NCBI GenBank assembly: GCA_039707655.1 | Contig: CM077668.1 | Coordinates: 63,877,086 to 63,941,085 of the forward strand | Length of the DNA: 64,000 nt | Direction of reading: 5' to 3' | DNA from: Elymus sibiricus | Taxonomy: Eukaryota; Streptophyta; Magnoliopsida; Poales; Poaceae | Shown: in pieces, positions 11,816 through 22,992 of the stretch | Position numbering within the stretch: position 1 is the stretch's first letter | How the letters are laid out: every line of letters starts with the position of its first letter | Position numbers and translations under genes: made by a program | The notes under the pieces: model-generated | The model's database searches: none | Told to the model about the DNA's origin: nothing | What the model saw: only the letters and a program-made list of their open reading frames with translations

Positions 11816-14800
11816 TGTGGCGCCCCGCCTGAATACCACTGTAGCCAGACGGTCGCCGCACACGCCAGCCCAGGAAATCATTCTGGCATGCACGTTAACA
11901 ACAAGTATCATGAACACAGGCATTTCTATTAATGGATATATGAGTCTTACATGCTATTTTACAAGGGTGATGGCAGCGGAAAAGCTCTATCTAAGGCAGC
12001 ATGGTCTTGGTGCGGCTCCAATCCACAGGGATCTGACTGGGTTACTCTTCTAGCCCGCGAACACTCCGGCTCCTCGTCAGTGGACGTCGACTCCTTAGGT
12101 GAACCTGGCCACATTGAAGGCCGCTGAGTACTTTTGAATGTAGTCGCAAGCAAACCAAACCAACATATACACCAAGCAATGCAATCCATGGCATTCAAGC
12201 ATGCACTTGTTATCTTAACGGTATTAGTTATCATATTATGACAGAATTACCTAGCAAGATTAATCGTCTAGCAGTATTAATCATCATGTCATAACAGGAT
12301 TATCTAGCATGCTAACTATCAAAGTAACTGTAGTATGACGAAGATACAGCATATCAAGTAATTAATCCATACTCCGAATAATCTTAGGATCCAATCCAAA
12401 CCCTATCCAAATCAAATCCAAGCCATGCGGTCATCCGACCACTCATCTCATAGCCATCGCATGGCTGACATCCCATATGCCCGACATCATCCGATGTCCC
12501 TGCATCAGCGCTATAAGTTTGACAAATGATACCTTTCTCTGGTTCATTATTAACATCATATGGTTTGTTCCTCCAGACTCGACACAGACCAAATAGTGTG
12601 ACCTAGTACGAACTGTGTCCCATGACCGAGGACGCGGCTATTCGAATAGATTTACACTCTGCAGAGGTTGCGCACTTTACCCACACTATGGAGCTCCTGG
12701 ACTCATGCTCCCATTCGGGTGGACCGGTGCTGCTCCAACAAAACTTGTCTATTGCCTGGCACTCTTACGGTCCCACCGACAATCATACCCTCCCAGGGTC
12801 ATGTCCTGGGTGGCCCCTGTGTCACTCCTGACACCTGCCACCGTCGTGGCCAAACAAAACTGTCCCAAACGGGGACGCCGGCAAATAACTCAACTGGGCT
12901 CACAAGGTTATCGCCGCCTACCGGGCCAGGGTAGCGCGCACGCATAACCTTCCCTCTTTGGTGGTACCGATAATAGGCAAGACAACAGACCAAGTTAGGG
13001 CCTTCCCATAAAGGCAAATGTGGCTGCACTGATGAGCTCGGTTCGGTGGCACTATGACTCGATCCAGCCGACGGAGGAGGTTGTCATGATTATGTCACAT
13101 TCTTTTATCATTGCAATAACAGTGGTAATGCATAATATAATAACGATCAAAACTTATCAACCTATCTCCATGTTGCTCCATATCCGAGTCACTAGTGCGG
13201 TAATGATGAATACTAGCAAGTAATGTAAACAGTAATACAAACTAGCATGAGTTGAATTATATCTAGCACAAACATATTCATTAATTAAACACGCAAGGAT
13301 AACATAGAGCAATGCTTTAGGGCATATATCAGATGGTCGGCTTGCCTGGGGGTCGATGGATTCACCGGAGAGAAGTGCGATCACCTCGCGGAAAAATTCG
13401 CCGGAGAAGATTCCCTCTCGGAGGGGCTGAATAGAGGGCAGGGGCAAAATGGGCATTTTCAGAATGTGTCAACATGGTGAAAGTGATGTCATCGGAACGG
13501 GATCGACGAACAGAGAACGTGGGCTTTGGATTCACCTGAATCGGAGTTGCGATTAAAAAGTTGTGGCCGTTCATTGTTTAAGCAGAAAACAAATAAAAAG
13601 TATTCATTTTCGCTCTAAACCAGTGAACGTCCGCAATTTAACCTTTTCAACGCTGGACTCAGACCGAAAGCGCCTTTCGGGAAATACGCTTTCCAGAGTG
13701 GAAAACGTACTCTTCCGAACCCGCCTCCACTTATCCACGCTGGACAGCCTTCTCTCACTGACATGTGGGGCCCGCCGGTGCTCTCTCTCTCCTCCCTCCT
13801 TCTCTTCTTCCTCCTCTCTGCTCCCCCGATGCGGCGACAGAGAGCACAGGCTTCGGTGGCCGGCAGTGCTCCGGCGAGCTTCTCGGGTAGCCGAGCGGAC
13901 GGGCGGGCGTGCCGGCGAGGGCCTCTTCCAGGAGAGGGCTCGGGCGAGGCTAGGGATGGCCGAAGGCGAGTCTGCGCGGCGCGGTCAGGAGCGGCTACTC
14001 CGGTCGATGCAGACGCTGCGGTGGCCGGAGAGGTTGGACGAGGTCCACGGGTACCGGGGATGACCGGAGGCGAGGTTTGTAGGCGGAGGCAGTGGGTAGA
14101 GCTCGCCAGCAATTCGGTTGCTCCGGCGAGATATCCGACCGGGCAGGGGCATGGGAATGGGTTAGGGGAAGAGGAGAGTGGAGTGGCGAGCTCGGGGATG
14201 CCCGGGGAGCCTCGGGCCGCGGCTATTTATAGCCGGCCGAGGCGTGCGGATAGGCATGGCCACGTTGGCATGCTTATCGCCGTCCTGGAGCTCCGGCGAG
14301 GTGGCGAGCGGGGAGAGGTGCCGACCTGACGTGCGGATGAGAACGGGGCTGCGCTGGCGCGCTTGAAGAGCTTCGGCTCGGCCGGATACGGCGGCGCATG
14401 TGCGGGCACAGTGGCGGTACGGCGACGTCGTCGCGGCGCGGCGAGGAAGCGGCCGAGGGGAAACCACTGGAGGAGGGGTGCGTGGACGGTGGAGAGCGCG
14501 GGCGGCATGAGTGGACAAGCCAGCGGCGGTGGCAGCTGGCCCGACCGGCGTGACCGAACGCTGCCAACGCATAGTTGGCCTGCTCTCAGCGTGGTCACCA
14601 TGTTCACCCTGCGCTCTGGTGCATGCCTGCACATTAGACCTTGTTAAATAGGTCCATCACTGCTCAAAAGGATGAGGTTTGCCACTGGAGAGATTGGGAA
14701 GGGTCTGGGTTGATCAGAAGGATCCAGAACAACTTCTGTACAGAAACTTGGGGACCAAGCTGAGGTGAAATGGCTTAGCAAGTGAGATTGAGATGTTGTC

Positions 14801-15905
14801 AAATTGAGATGGGGTAGGAAGGAGTAGATGCTGGAAAAATTTCAAGTCATTTGGAAATGGTTTGCATACACTTCCTTTGTAATGCAGAATTTGGTCCAGA
14901 AAAGGGATTTTGAAGCTGTGCTCAAATGGATCAATGAAATGAGCTGAATTTTGGTGTAGGGAGGTTATGTGGACATTATGATATTCTGGTAAAATTTCAG
15001 CTCATTTGGATGCCCTATGAAGGTACTTCCTTCATAGAGCTTTCTGCTGGACAGAAACTAGATGGAATTTTTGGGAGAAATTGGCTAGATAAAATGATGT
15101 TAATTTTTGCATGCTCACATCATATAAGGAATGAGAGGTCCTGGATTAATTTCAAGATTTTTGAAGCAATATAAAATATGGTTGCTTTACAACCTCAAAA
15201 TAAATCCAGAAACAAGAATTGGATGTTGTGCTCAAAATTTGAACTATGAAACTTGGGTTATTGATGAAAATGGTGAAGATATGGATAGGAGAAGCTCCAA
15301 AAATTATTTGGGATTTTTCCTGGCTACCAAAATGGTAGTTTCTTTGGAAAGTGCCCAAAATGCAATATTGGCTTTAAATAGGAAAATGAAATTTCCCTTA
15401 TTTAATTATGGCCAATATTTTTATGAGAGCTCAATATGATCACAAAGAATATCTCCACAAGTTTTCATGAACTTTGGAGATGGATAGATATTTTTCTGGA
15501 TTTAATTCCTTTAAACAGCAAAAAAAGGAATTAATTCTAAATGAAAAATATTGCAAATGAGTTGGCAATATTTTTGCACATCCAGGGTTTACAGAGATAG
15601 GATGATCGCTGGGAAAAGTTTGGTAGTCAGCAGATCAAAGGAAAATAGGGTTCCTTTGTAACGGAAAGAATTAGGGTTTCCCTTCCGGCAACTCGGAAGG
15701 TAGGGTTTCGGTGGCAAAATCCTGAGAATATGTCTTGGGTGGCAAGGTTGAACTGGAGAGAATCTCTGGTTGGATAGGAAAGGCAAGGCTAAATGACCAT
15801 CTTCATATACCCAAGAGCGAGAGAAAATCCGATAACATCGAAAAAAAGACGGGAGTCCAATCCCGCGAAGGAAAAAAAACAAGGAGTGAAAACCAGGGTG
15901 TTACA
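11816..15905 (-). mobile_element. 5' LTR of Gypsy C (4090 bp)
   Basis: This is the partner of 5131-9264. It is 44 bp shorter, mainly because of a 43-bp deletion near 14040 between GAGG repeats. Its right end, TTACA at 15905, is followed directly by the CCCAT target duplication. As the 5' LTR it contains the element's promoter; see the TATA-like site at 14224. Confidence 0.9.
14224..14231 (-). promoter_or_regulatory. TATA-like box in the 5' LTR of Gypsy C
   Basis: The minus strand reads TATAAATA within the palindrome GGCTATTTATAGCC. The same site is conserved in the 3' LTR at 7582-7589. It lies roughly 1.7 kb into the LTR on the element's own strand, a plausible U3/R position. There is no transcript evidence. 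Confidence 0.5.
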
Positions 15906-16513
15906 CCCATGCGCCAAGGAGAGGTGGTGGAGGAAGAGTCCTAAGGGGGGAAGGCACCCCCCTAGGTGACTTGGAGAGGAAGGAATCCTCCTCCTGGCCG
16001 CACCCCTCCCTTGGAGGAGGGGCTCGGGCTGCGCCCCAGCCCTCTCCCTTGCCTCCTATACATAGTGGGGGAGAGGGAGGGGCTTGACACACCAATTCCC
16101 ACGCCCCGGCGGCAGCCCTACCTCTCCCATAACTCCGTTTTCTCCTCATATTGGTTCCGGCAGCGTTTGGCGAAGCCCTGCCGGCACTGCACCACCACCA
16201 TCTCCACCACGCCGTCGTGCTGGTTGAGATCCCATCTACTTCTCCTCCCTCGCTTGTTGGATCAAGGTGGAGGAGACGTCATCGAGCCGTATGTGTGCTG
16301 AACGCGGAGGTGCCATCCGTTCGGTACTTCATCGGATTGGATCGCGATTGGATCGTGACGAGTACGACTACATCAACCACGTGATATACGCTTCCGCTTA
16401 ACGGTCTACGAGGGTACGTGGACACACTCTCCCCTCTCGTTGCTATGCTTCTCATAGATAGATCTTGGGTTATTAGTAGGAATTTTTTTGATTTTCATGC
16501 TTCGTTCCCAACA
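15906..16513 (+). mobile_element. LTR B, right part (Copia LTR 3' end)
   Basis: The sequence from the CCCAT duplication to CCCAACA is the end of a BARE-1/WIS/Angela-like LTR in plus orientation. It has a TATACATAG-type promoter near 16057, the gene-end-like block GGAGGTGCCATCCGTTCGG, the GTACGTGGACACACTCTCCC block, and the terminal TTCGTTCCCAACA. No primer site follows, so it is a solo or 3' LTR. Its start lies left of Copia A, outside the window. Its right flank is CTTTG, inside or beside a LINE tail. Confidence 0.8.
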
Positions 16514-17225
16514 CTTTGTGCCCGGGTGAAAATCCTAGTTCCCTGTGAATGGGCGGCGGCAGCGCCACGGTGTCGTTACCTCCTTGGAGGCGCCGTCTTG
16601 GCCACTGGTATGGTGGGTGTGTGTTGCAACCTCGGTTGGATACTCCAGGGGAAACCTAGATCTGGGTCTCCCGGATCGGACGGTGACGACGCCTTCGATG
16701 CCGTTCTCCCTCTTAGGGGCATCATTTTGCAGCAGGTGCCGGCTGAAGGGGCAAAGAGATGGGGCAGCGTCGACGACGACGGATCTTGGCGGCATGTTGC
16801 AGCTGAGTCTCGACGACCGATGCGTCTGGATAGACGAGCGAGGGCGGTGGCGCTGTTTGACGCCGTGGCGGTGTCGACGGATGGCCGGCCTGGCAAGGAT
16901 GATGTGGATCTCTTTCCTGGAGATGGGTCAGCGGTACGATAGTGGTGGCGACTTCTAAAATGTGTGCATGCGGTGTACGCTTTAAGTTTGCTACACCGGG
17001 TGTAGGCTCTTGATACGTCGTGCAGGCGGGTCGGCAGTGAGCCCGGTTCTAGATGGTGGGGAGTGAGGGTATTCCATATTATTGAGTTTATAGGTGTGAG
17101 TGATGACTTTGGGTTATTGTTTGATGTATATTCTTGTCGGACCTTTGTGATTAATTAATAAAGATGGTTGTATGCATCTATCGATGCAGAGAGCGGGGGT
17201 TTCAACCTCCTTTTCGAAAAGAAAG
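16514..17225 (+). mobile_element. 5'-truncated LINE, 3' terminal region
   Basis: The block opens with GTGCCCGGGTGAAAATCCTAG, then a GC-rich stretch, then TTAATTAATAAAGATGGTTG, GCATCTATCGATGCAGAG and CCTCCTTTTCGAAAAG followed by an A-rich tail to about 17235. This order, ending TTTTCGAAAA, is the standard 3' end of Triticeae LINEs. No reverse transcriptase is left; the open frames here (up to 174 residues) are untranslated-region accidents. Confidence 0.8.
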
Positions 17226-18640
17226 TAAAAAAACACCCCGCCTCTCCGCACACAAGGCTGGGATTAAATCTGCAAGGTAAAACAAGTCAAAAATGGCAAG
17301 AAATACCAATATGAATATGTACGTACTTCTCCGGCCAATCCTCACCACAGCTCGTCGGGGGCGCTCTCACTGCAGGCCCCCTTCCGGTGAAGCTCGCGCA
17401 ACGCCGTGAATCGGGGTACCTTCACCACTGCTTGTCATCGCTGCCGCCGATGTGTATTTTGTTTCAACACCCGTTCTTCATACGATGTTTGTGTATTCAA
17501 TCCGGAATAGCACGGTTTTATTTTTCAATTAAGCACCAATTTTCCCAGCCGAGGCCGATCCATTATTAGCTTCCTTCTTGTTTTTCCTCCTCTACCAAAC
17601 ACCACCGGCGCTATGATACTATTGTTGTTTTTCCTCCTCTGCCAAAAGCCCCGGCACTTGTATATGCTTTTTGCTCCTCTGCCAAACAGCCCCGGCACTT
17701 GTATATTGTTTTCCTACTCTTATCAAACAGCCTCACCACTTGTATATTGTTCTTTTCTAAATAAGATCAATCTACCATAATCTAATGCGTATGTATCTAA
17801 GGATTGACGTTTCAATAACAACTGAATGGCATGCCATGTGGACGTGATGCTTACAAAAACTTTGCACTTCAGTTGGACACTAGTGTTGGGATAGACGCAT
17901 ATCAATCTGGCTAGCAAAGCAAGGTGCCGCCAGATTTTGAAGAACTGCCACAAAGACGAAGGAATAATTAAGATAAGTTCCAAAACAAGCCGCTACAATC
18001 GACCAAACCACCTTAGCGACAGTGCACTGAAAGAATAAGTTGTTTTTTACTGTAGAGGAATGAGTGATTTGAATTTTCATTTCATTGCAGAAGGATCACC
18101 CAGCAACTTTCTTTAATTATGTATAATATTTAGTCTGTACAGCTTCTTGTGCCTAGTCACAAAAACGATCTTGATTTTGGCAGGCAACTTGTGACAAGGT
18201 TTTACTTCCCACCAACTACGCCCACGGTGACATAAGAACCAACTAGGCCCCAGGCAAACCCAACCCTGTAACCATTACGGCCCATGGAAACATCAGCAAT
18301 GAGGGTGGATTATCAGTCGGTGTGGACGCCAGTCGGGAAAAATTCTTCAGTCGGTTATCTGTCAGTCAGGTTAACTACCAGTCGGTTCAACCCATCGAAC
18401 GACGTACCGTCAGTCGGTTTATACTCACTCGGTTTGAGTGAAGGCCAGCAGCCAGACGAATCAATGGAAGCGGTACTCGAAGCACTCCAACACATATTGA
18501 AGCTCTGGCGTTACCGGACACTACCATTGACGATTATGAGCGTCAGTTACCACTAGTAGTGGACACGGATTAATCCATATTATTACACCATGTAACGTAG
18601 CTAGCGCAGGGTACGGCACACTCTATATAAGCCTGATTCT
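17226..18640. other. Low-copy spacer with minor repeats
   Basis: I see no gene here. Positions 17577-17750 hold about four degenerate ~42-bp tandem units with the core CCTCCTCTGCCAAA and CCCCGGCACTTGTATAT. Positions 18284-18440 carry several CAGTCGGTT-like repeats. A TATATAAGCC-like TATA motif lies at 18623-18632, suggesting an old LTR promoter fragment into which LINE E inserted. Confidence 0.5.
17880..18110 (-). pseudogene. Remnant of a LINE zinc-binding RT C-terminal domain (zf-RVT)
   Basis: The minus-strand frame contains LFFQCTVAKVVWSIVAACFG, which resembles the HLFFxCxVAKxVW motif of the zf-RVT domain at the C-terminus of grass LINE ORF2. The frame is broken on both sides and there is no adjacent reverse transcriptase. 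It is too short to link to LINE E or the tail at 16514. Confidence 0.5.
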
Positions 18641-20511
18641 TTTTCGATAAAGGGCGATTTTATTATCTCAGAATGTAGCATCAAGTAGATACAAAGCATT
18701 ATGAGTAACACCCAGCCTCTGCATAACTAAGATGCACATAGCCAAATCCAAAAGTCTGACAAAAATCATGAAATAAAAACCGACATATCGGCAACAGTAG
18801 AATCCTATAGACCAACACTATGCCTATGTCGAAGGTGGTGGTGGATTGATCCGGAGGTTATGCTGCCACCCATGTTGGGAAAAAACCTCCGTAGCCACCT
18901 GCTCCAACCGCGTACACACCGCCTTGAACAGCGGTTGGTGCTCCGGTCGTTGTAGCATAGACCACGTATGAAGCGAGTGCGTACAACGGAAAATAACCTG
19001 CAGAGGAGAAGCATTTTTTTCATTAAAAACCAAATCGTTCCTACATAGCCAGAGCGACCAAATTAAAGCATACGCTCCCACCCTTATAAGCGCTTTGAAC
19101 CTATTTGGAATACCGTCCAACCAGTGACCAAATATATTGGCAACACTTGTGGGCGGATATAAATTTGACACTACTTGGATGACTGACCACGTAGAACGTG
19201 CAAACTTGCATTGGAAAAAGAGGTGTTTGATTGTCTCGTCATGAGTACAAAAACAACACTTCTTACTCCCTGACCAGTTGCGCCGTGCGAGGTTGTCTTT
19301 GGTTAACACAACCCCCCTACGAAGATACCACATGAAGATTTTCACTTTTAGTGGAATCTTGGACTTTCAAATTTTCTTGTTATTACTCACTGGTACCTCA
19401 GAATGCGTGAGCGCACGGTACATAGAGTCCACTGTGAAAGACCCTGATGTAGTAAGGTTCCAGCGAAACACATCCCGGCCTTGTGTCAGGTTAATCGAAT
19501 CCAGTCGGGACAAAAGATTATGCCATGACAGAAGTCGGGGGCCAATCAAATCCCGCCTGAATGAAATATTCGGCGGGAATGAACTGAGCACGTGCGCAAT
19601 AGTATTGTTCTTATCGCGAGCAATGTTATATAAGGCTGGATATTGTTCTCTGAGACTGTCATTGCCTAGCCAGATATCTTCCCAGAAACGAATCTCTGAC
19701 CCGTCCTTTATCGCGAAAGACCCAAAGCGAAAGAGATGTTTCTTTGCCGCCATTAGGCCAGCCCAAAAGTGCGAGTCACCAGGTTTCCAATATGCGTGAG
19801 ACACCGCCTTTTGGCCTAGATACTTGTTGCGCAGCATGGTTTGCCAAACACCATCCTTAGTAAGAAGTTTGAACAACCATTTACTGAGGAGGGCCTCATT
19901 CTTGACCTGCAGGTCATGAATTCCAAGGCCGCCTTGGTCTTTTGGCCTACAAACCACGCTCCATTTGGCCAACCTATATTTTTTCTTTTCTCCGTCTCCC
20001 TGCCAAAAGAATCTGGATCTAAAATAGTCCAGTCTTTATAGGACCCCTTTTGGGACTTGGAAGAAAGAAAGCATATAGAGAACCATATTTGTGAGGACGG
20101 AGTTAATCAAAACCAACCCTCCTCCAACTGAGAGCAGCTTGCCTTTCCAACTGCTCAAACGTTTCTCTAGACGCTCCTCTACATGCTTCCACTCCGCAAT
20201 GGTGAGACGCCGATAGTGGATCGGTATTCCCAAATATTTAATCGGGAATTGGCCATGTGCGCAACCAAAGAGGTCAGCATAATCGGCGGCCGCCTCAACG
20301 GCTTCTCCAAAGCAGAAAAGTTCACTTTTATGGAAGTTAATTTTGAGACCCGACATTTGCTCAAACGCCGAAAGTAAAAGTTTCAGGTTTCGAGCCTTGT
20401 CCACGTCGTGTTCCATAAAAAGAATTGTGTCATCGGCACATTGCAGAATAGAGAGGCCACCATCCACAAGATGTGGCACTACTCCTGCTATCTGGCCGTC
20501 CTGCTTGGCTC
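18641..20511 (-). pseudogene. LINE E, 3' half (reverse transcriptase C-part and zf-RVT)
   Basis: Read on the minus strand, this half begins at the Gypsy D insertion point inside the reverse transcriptase and runs to the 3' end near 18641, where AATAAAATCGCCCTTTATCG precedes a short A-rich tail. The fingers/palm part has the catalytic box as QCADDT instead of the usual QYADDT. It is followed by KINFHKSELFCFG, KYLGIPIHYRRL and SSWKGKLLSVGGG, then the CRPKDQGGLGIHDL block and the zf-RVT domain (CCFCTHDETIKHLFFQC). In-frame stops at 20036-20038 and 19365-19367 kill it. The 5' half resumes at 38149. It is a dead non-LTR retrotransposon. Confidence 0.9.
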
Positions 20512-22992
20512 TGTAACACCCCCAGTGGTTAACTACAGTGACCTCACCCTAATGATGCCAAGTCATCATCATTATATCCTAAGAAATGCAATTAAGAAAT
20601 AATTCAACTCAAATTCAAAATTCAAATGCAAGTCAAATTATTACTTCTTCAATTTATGAAACAAAAATGTTCATAATGTTGCAAAAATTCCCAAAGCTAT
20701 TATAAAAATAAAAACAACATCACATAAATTACCAAAATGACCCTAGGAATTAAAACAGTGGACCAGCAGCAATTTATTTGACATTTTCAATTTCTAAAAA
20801 AATATTAAAACCATTCCAAATGACCCCAAACTTTTTGTGCAGCCTAGTAATGTTGTGCTATATTTATGTGCTAAGTTTCATTTGCAACTAAATTTGTTTA
20901 GTATAAAAAGAAATGCAAAACAGAGAAGAAATAAAAGAAACAGAAAAGGGAAAGAAAAAGACCTAAAAACTACTGTGCAACTGGGCTCTATGCAGCCACA
21001 GTGCACACGGCCCAGCCCGCGCCGGCCTTTTCTCCTACCTCTCACCAGGGAGAGGCAGAGGCCATGGCGTGGACGCCATGCGGCCGCACGCCCACAGATG
21101 GCCACGCGCTGGCCATCCATCGGGTCCTCGCGGTGGATAAGGACACCCCGACACCCCGTGCAAACCCTAGCGCCCCATTTCCCCCTCCTCGCGCCATATT
21201 CCCCTCTCCCGAGCTCACCCGACCGCAGTCGTCGCCGCGCTGCCGTCACTACCATGGCCACCGGCCCCCTCTCACCATTCCAAGCTGTCCAGCGGAAGCT
21301 CCGTCGTCGACTACTTCGTCCTGGAGGAGCAGATCGAGCGGGGGAGCCCCATCGCCGTCGCCATCATCCATCCCCTTCGTCGGCTGTCGTCTCTGTCACC
21401 GGTCGATCCCCTCGACTTCGACTGCCTCCGTCGTCCCCGGGCCGTCCGCGCGCATCTCAGTGAGCCCGCCTCTTTTCCCGCATCTTACCGAGCTCGAATT
21501 TGAGCTCTAGCATGCCCCACCGAAGCCGCAGCTCCGCCGCCCGCCATGGCCGACGTGTGCCTTGCTGCCAAGCTTCCCTTGCCTCGTCGTGCTGCCTATC
21601 GCGCTCCTGGTGATCCCGCGCTGCTACCCAGCCCCTTAGCTCGCGTGCCTTCGCGCTGCAACCACTGCGCCCATATGGCCAGCACTCCGGCCGCCGCCCA
21701 ACTTGAAGCCGTCGTCGCCACAGCCCGCCTCCGGCAGCCCCACGGCCACCGTTCGGTGCGCCTCGTCGCGCTGCGTCTGCCGAGCCCACCCATAGCTCCA
21801 ACCGCCGCCGAAATCGTCCGGCCGGCGAGCTCCGCCGCCTCTGGTTAGCGCCGGCGGTTAGCCGCCATTAACCCTGCTGACGTGGCGTCATTAGCCACTA
21901 ATTACCCCCCCCCCCTAAATAAACCCTGGAGCCTGTGACGTGTGGGCCCCAGTGCCTAATTAGGTTAGCTTAATTTTCTGTTTAGATTAGTGTTAATCCA
22001 GCCGGCCCCATAGGTTAGTTTTGACCTTGCCACGTCAGCGTTGACCTGGCCCCACCCGTCAGTTGACTAGTCAACGTTGACCCAGTCAACTGCTGACTGG
22101 GCAGTTGACTGGGCCCACTGTCAGCCACACAAGCACCTCTGTGGGTACACACATAGCAATTAGTATTTAAAATGATTTTCGAATTAAATTTATTCTAGTA
22201 ATTCCAGAAATTCAATAAAACTTTGAAAAATCATATAAAATAAACCGTAACTCGGATGAAAATAATTTATATATGAAAAATGATCAGAAAAATATGAAGA
22301 ATCCGAATATGTGGTCAAAATGCTTAACCATCACTCCTATCTAGGTGAACATGGAACTTTTTGCCTGTTTTCGATAAATGAATAGTGCATGACCTTGATA
22401 AAATAATTCCAGATAAATTCCTAAATCATCTAAAATAATTAGAGATGCATTATATCACCCCTGCATATCATTTAGGCATGTCCTGCATCCCTGTTGCATT
22501 GTTGCCGTGAATTTATTGTTTCTTCCCCCTCCTTCTCTCCCGATAGACCCCGAGACAGCCGACGACACTGCAGAGTACGACTACGTCGCCGACGACCAGA
22601 CCCCTTCAGCAGAGCTTCCAGACAAGCAAAACCCCCTTGATCATCAGATATCGCCCATTCCTTCTCTCTTATGCTTGCATTAGAATTGCTTCTGTTGTTG
22701 CTCCGATAGCTCATATTCTGATGCATAGCCTGATTTCGTCGCCTACTATTGATACCTTACCTGCTATCCTATGATGCTTAGTTAGGTATGCTATGTTCCA
22801 TCAGCTGGCCCTGCACCCTTGTCCGTTTGCCATGCTTGTTATCAGGCCGTGATCACTCTGGGTGATGATCACGGAAATGTTTACATATTGCAATACTTAC
22901 ACTGTTAAAGTCGGGCCGGCTCCAAGAGTGCCCGCGAGAGAATAACATTAAAGACGGGTCGGCTCCAAGAGCATCCGCGAGCCGTGTGTTAC
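20512..22992 (+). mobile_element. 5' LTR of Gypsy D, part before Copia F
   Basis: Positions 20512-22620 match the 3' LTR at 36050-38144. The sequence from 22621 to 22992 has no counterpart there, yet the primer site shows that the LTR continues past Copia F to 33259. Included are a GC-rich, C-tract-containing block (21000-21900) whose long open frames are spurious, and a TAAATAAA motif near 21917 after a C9 run. GTTAC at 22988-22992 is the target site of F. Confidence 0.88.

Larger units (their letters stand above)
5131..15905 (-). mobile_element. Gypsy-type element C, complete, non-coding interior
   Basis: This is a complete LTR retrotransposon in minus orientation: LTRs at 5131-9264 (3') and 11816-15905 (5'), interior 9265-11815. 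The target duplication CCCAT is perfect (5126-5130 and 15906-15910). On its own strand the LTR begins TGTAACACC, as in many plant Gypsy elements, and ends GCCACA. A primer site (11798-11810) and a purine tract (9265-9282) are present. The 2.55-kb interior encodes no recognisable gag or pol, so the element must have used another element's proteins. Very long LTRs with a short non-coding interior fit the LARD concept (large retrotransposon derivative). In the first 300 bp I compared, the LTRs differ at 9 sites, so the insertion is much older than Copia F. Confidence 0.9.

Noticed and set aside
16418..16958. 174- and 137-residue plus-strand frames
   Set aside because: They fall in a LINE 3' untranslated region that is recognisable by its terminal blocks, and span the LTR B boundary.
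18284..18556. 90-residue frame with repeated SVG/SRF patterns
   Set aside because: The pattern comes from repeated CAGTCGGTT DNA words, not from a protein repeat.
20837..21848. 208- and 169-residue frames, repeated at 36375-37386
   Set aside because: They lie inside both LTRs of Gypsy D; several frames overlap and all are Arg/Pro/Ser-rich, typical of GC-rich non-coding LTR sequence.
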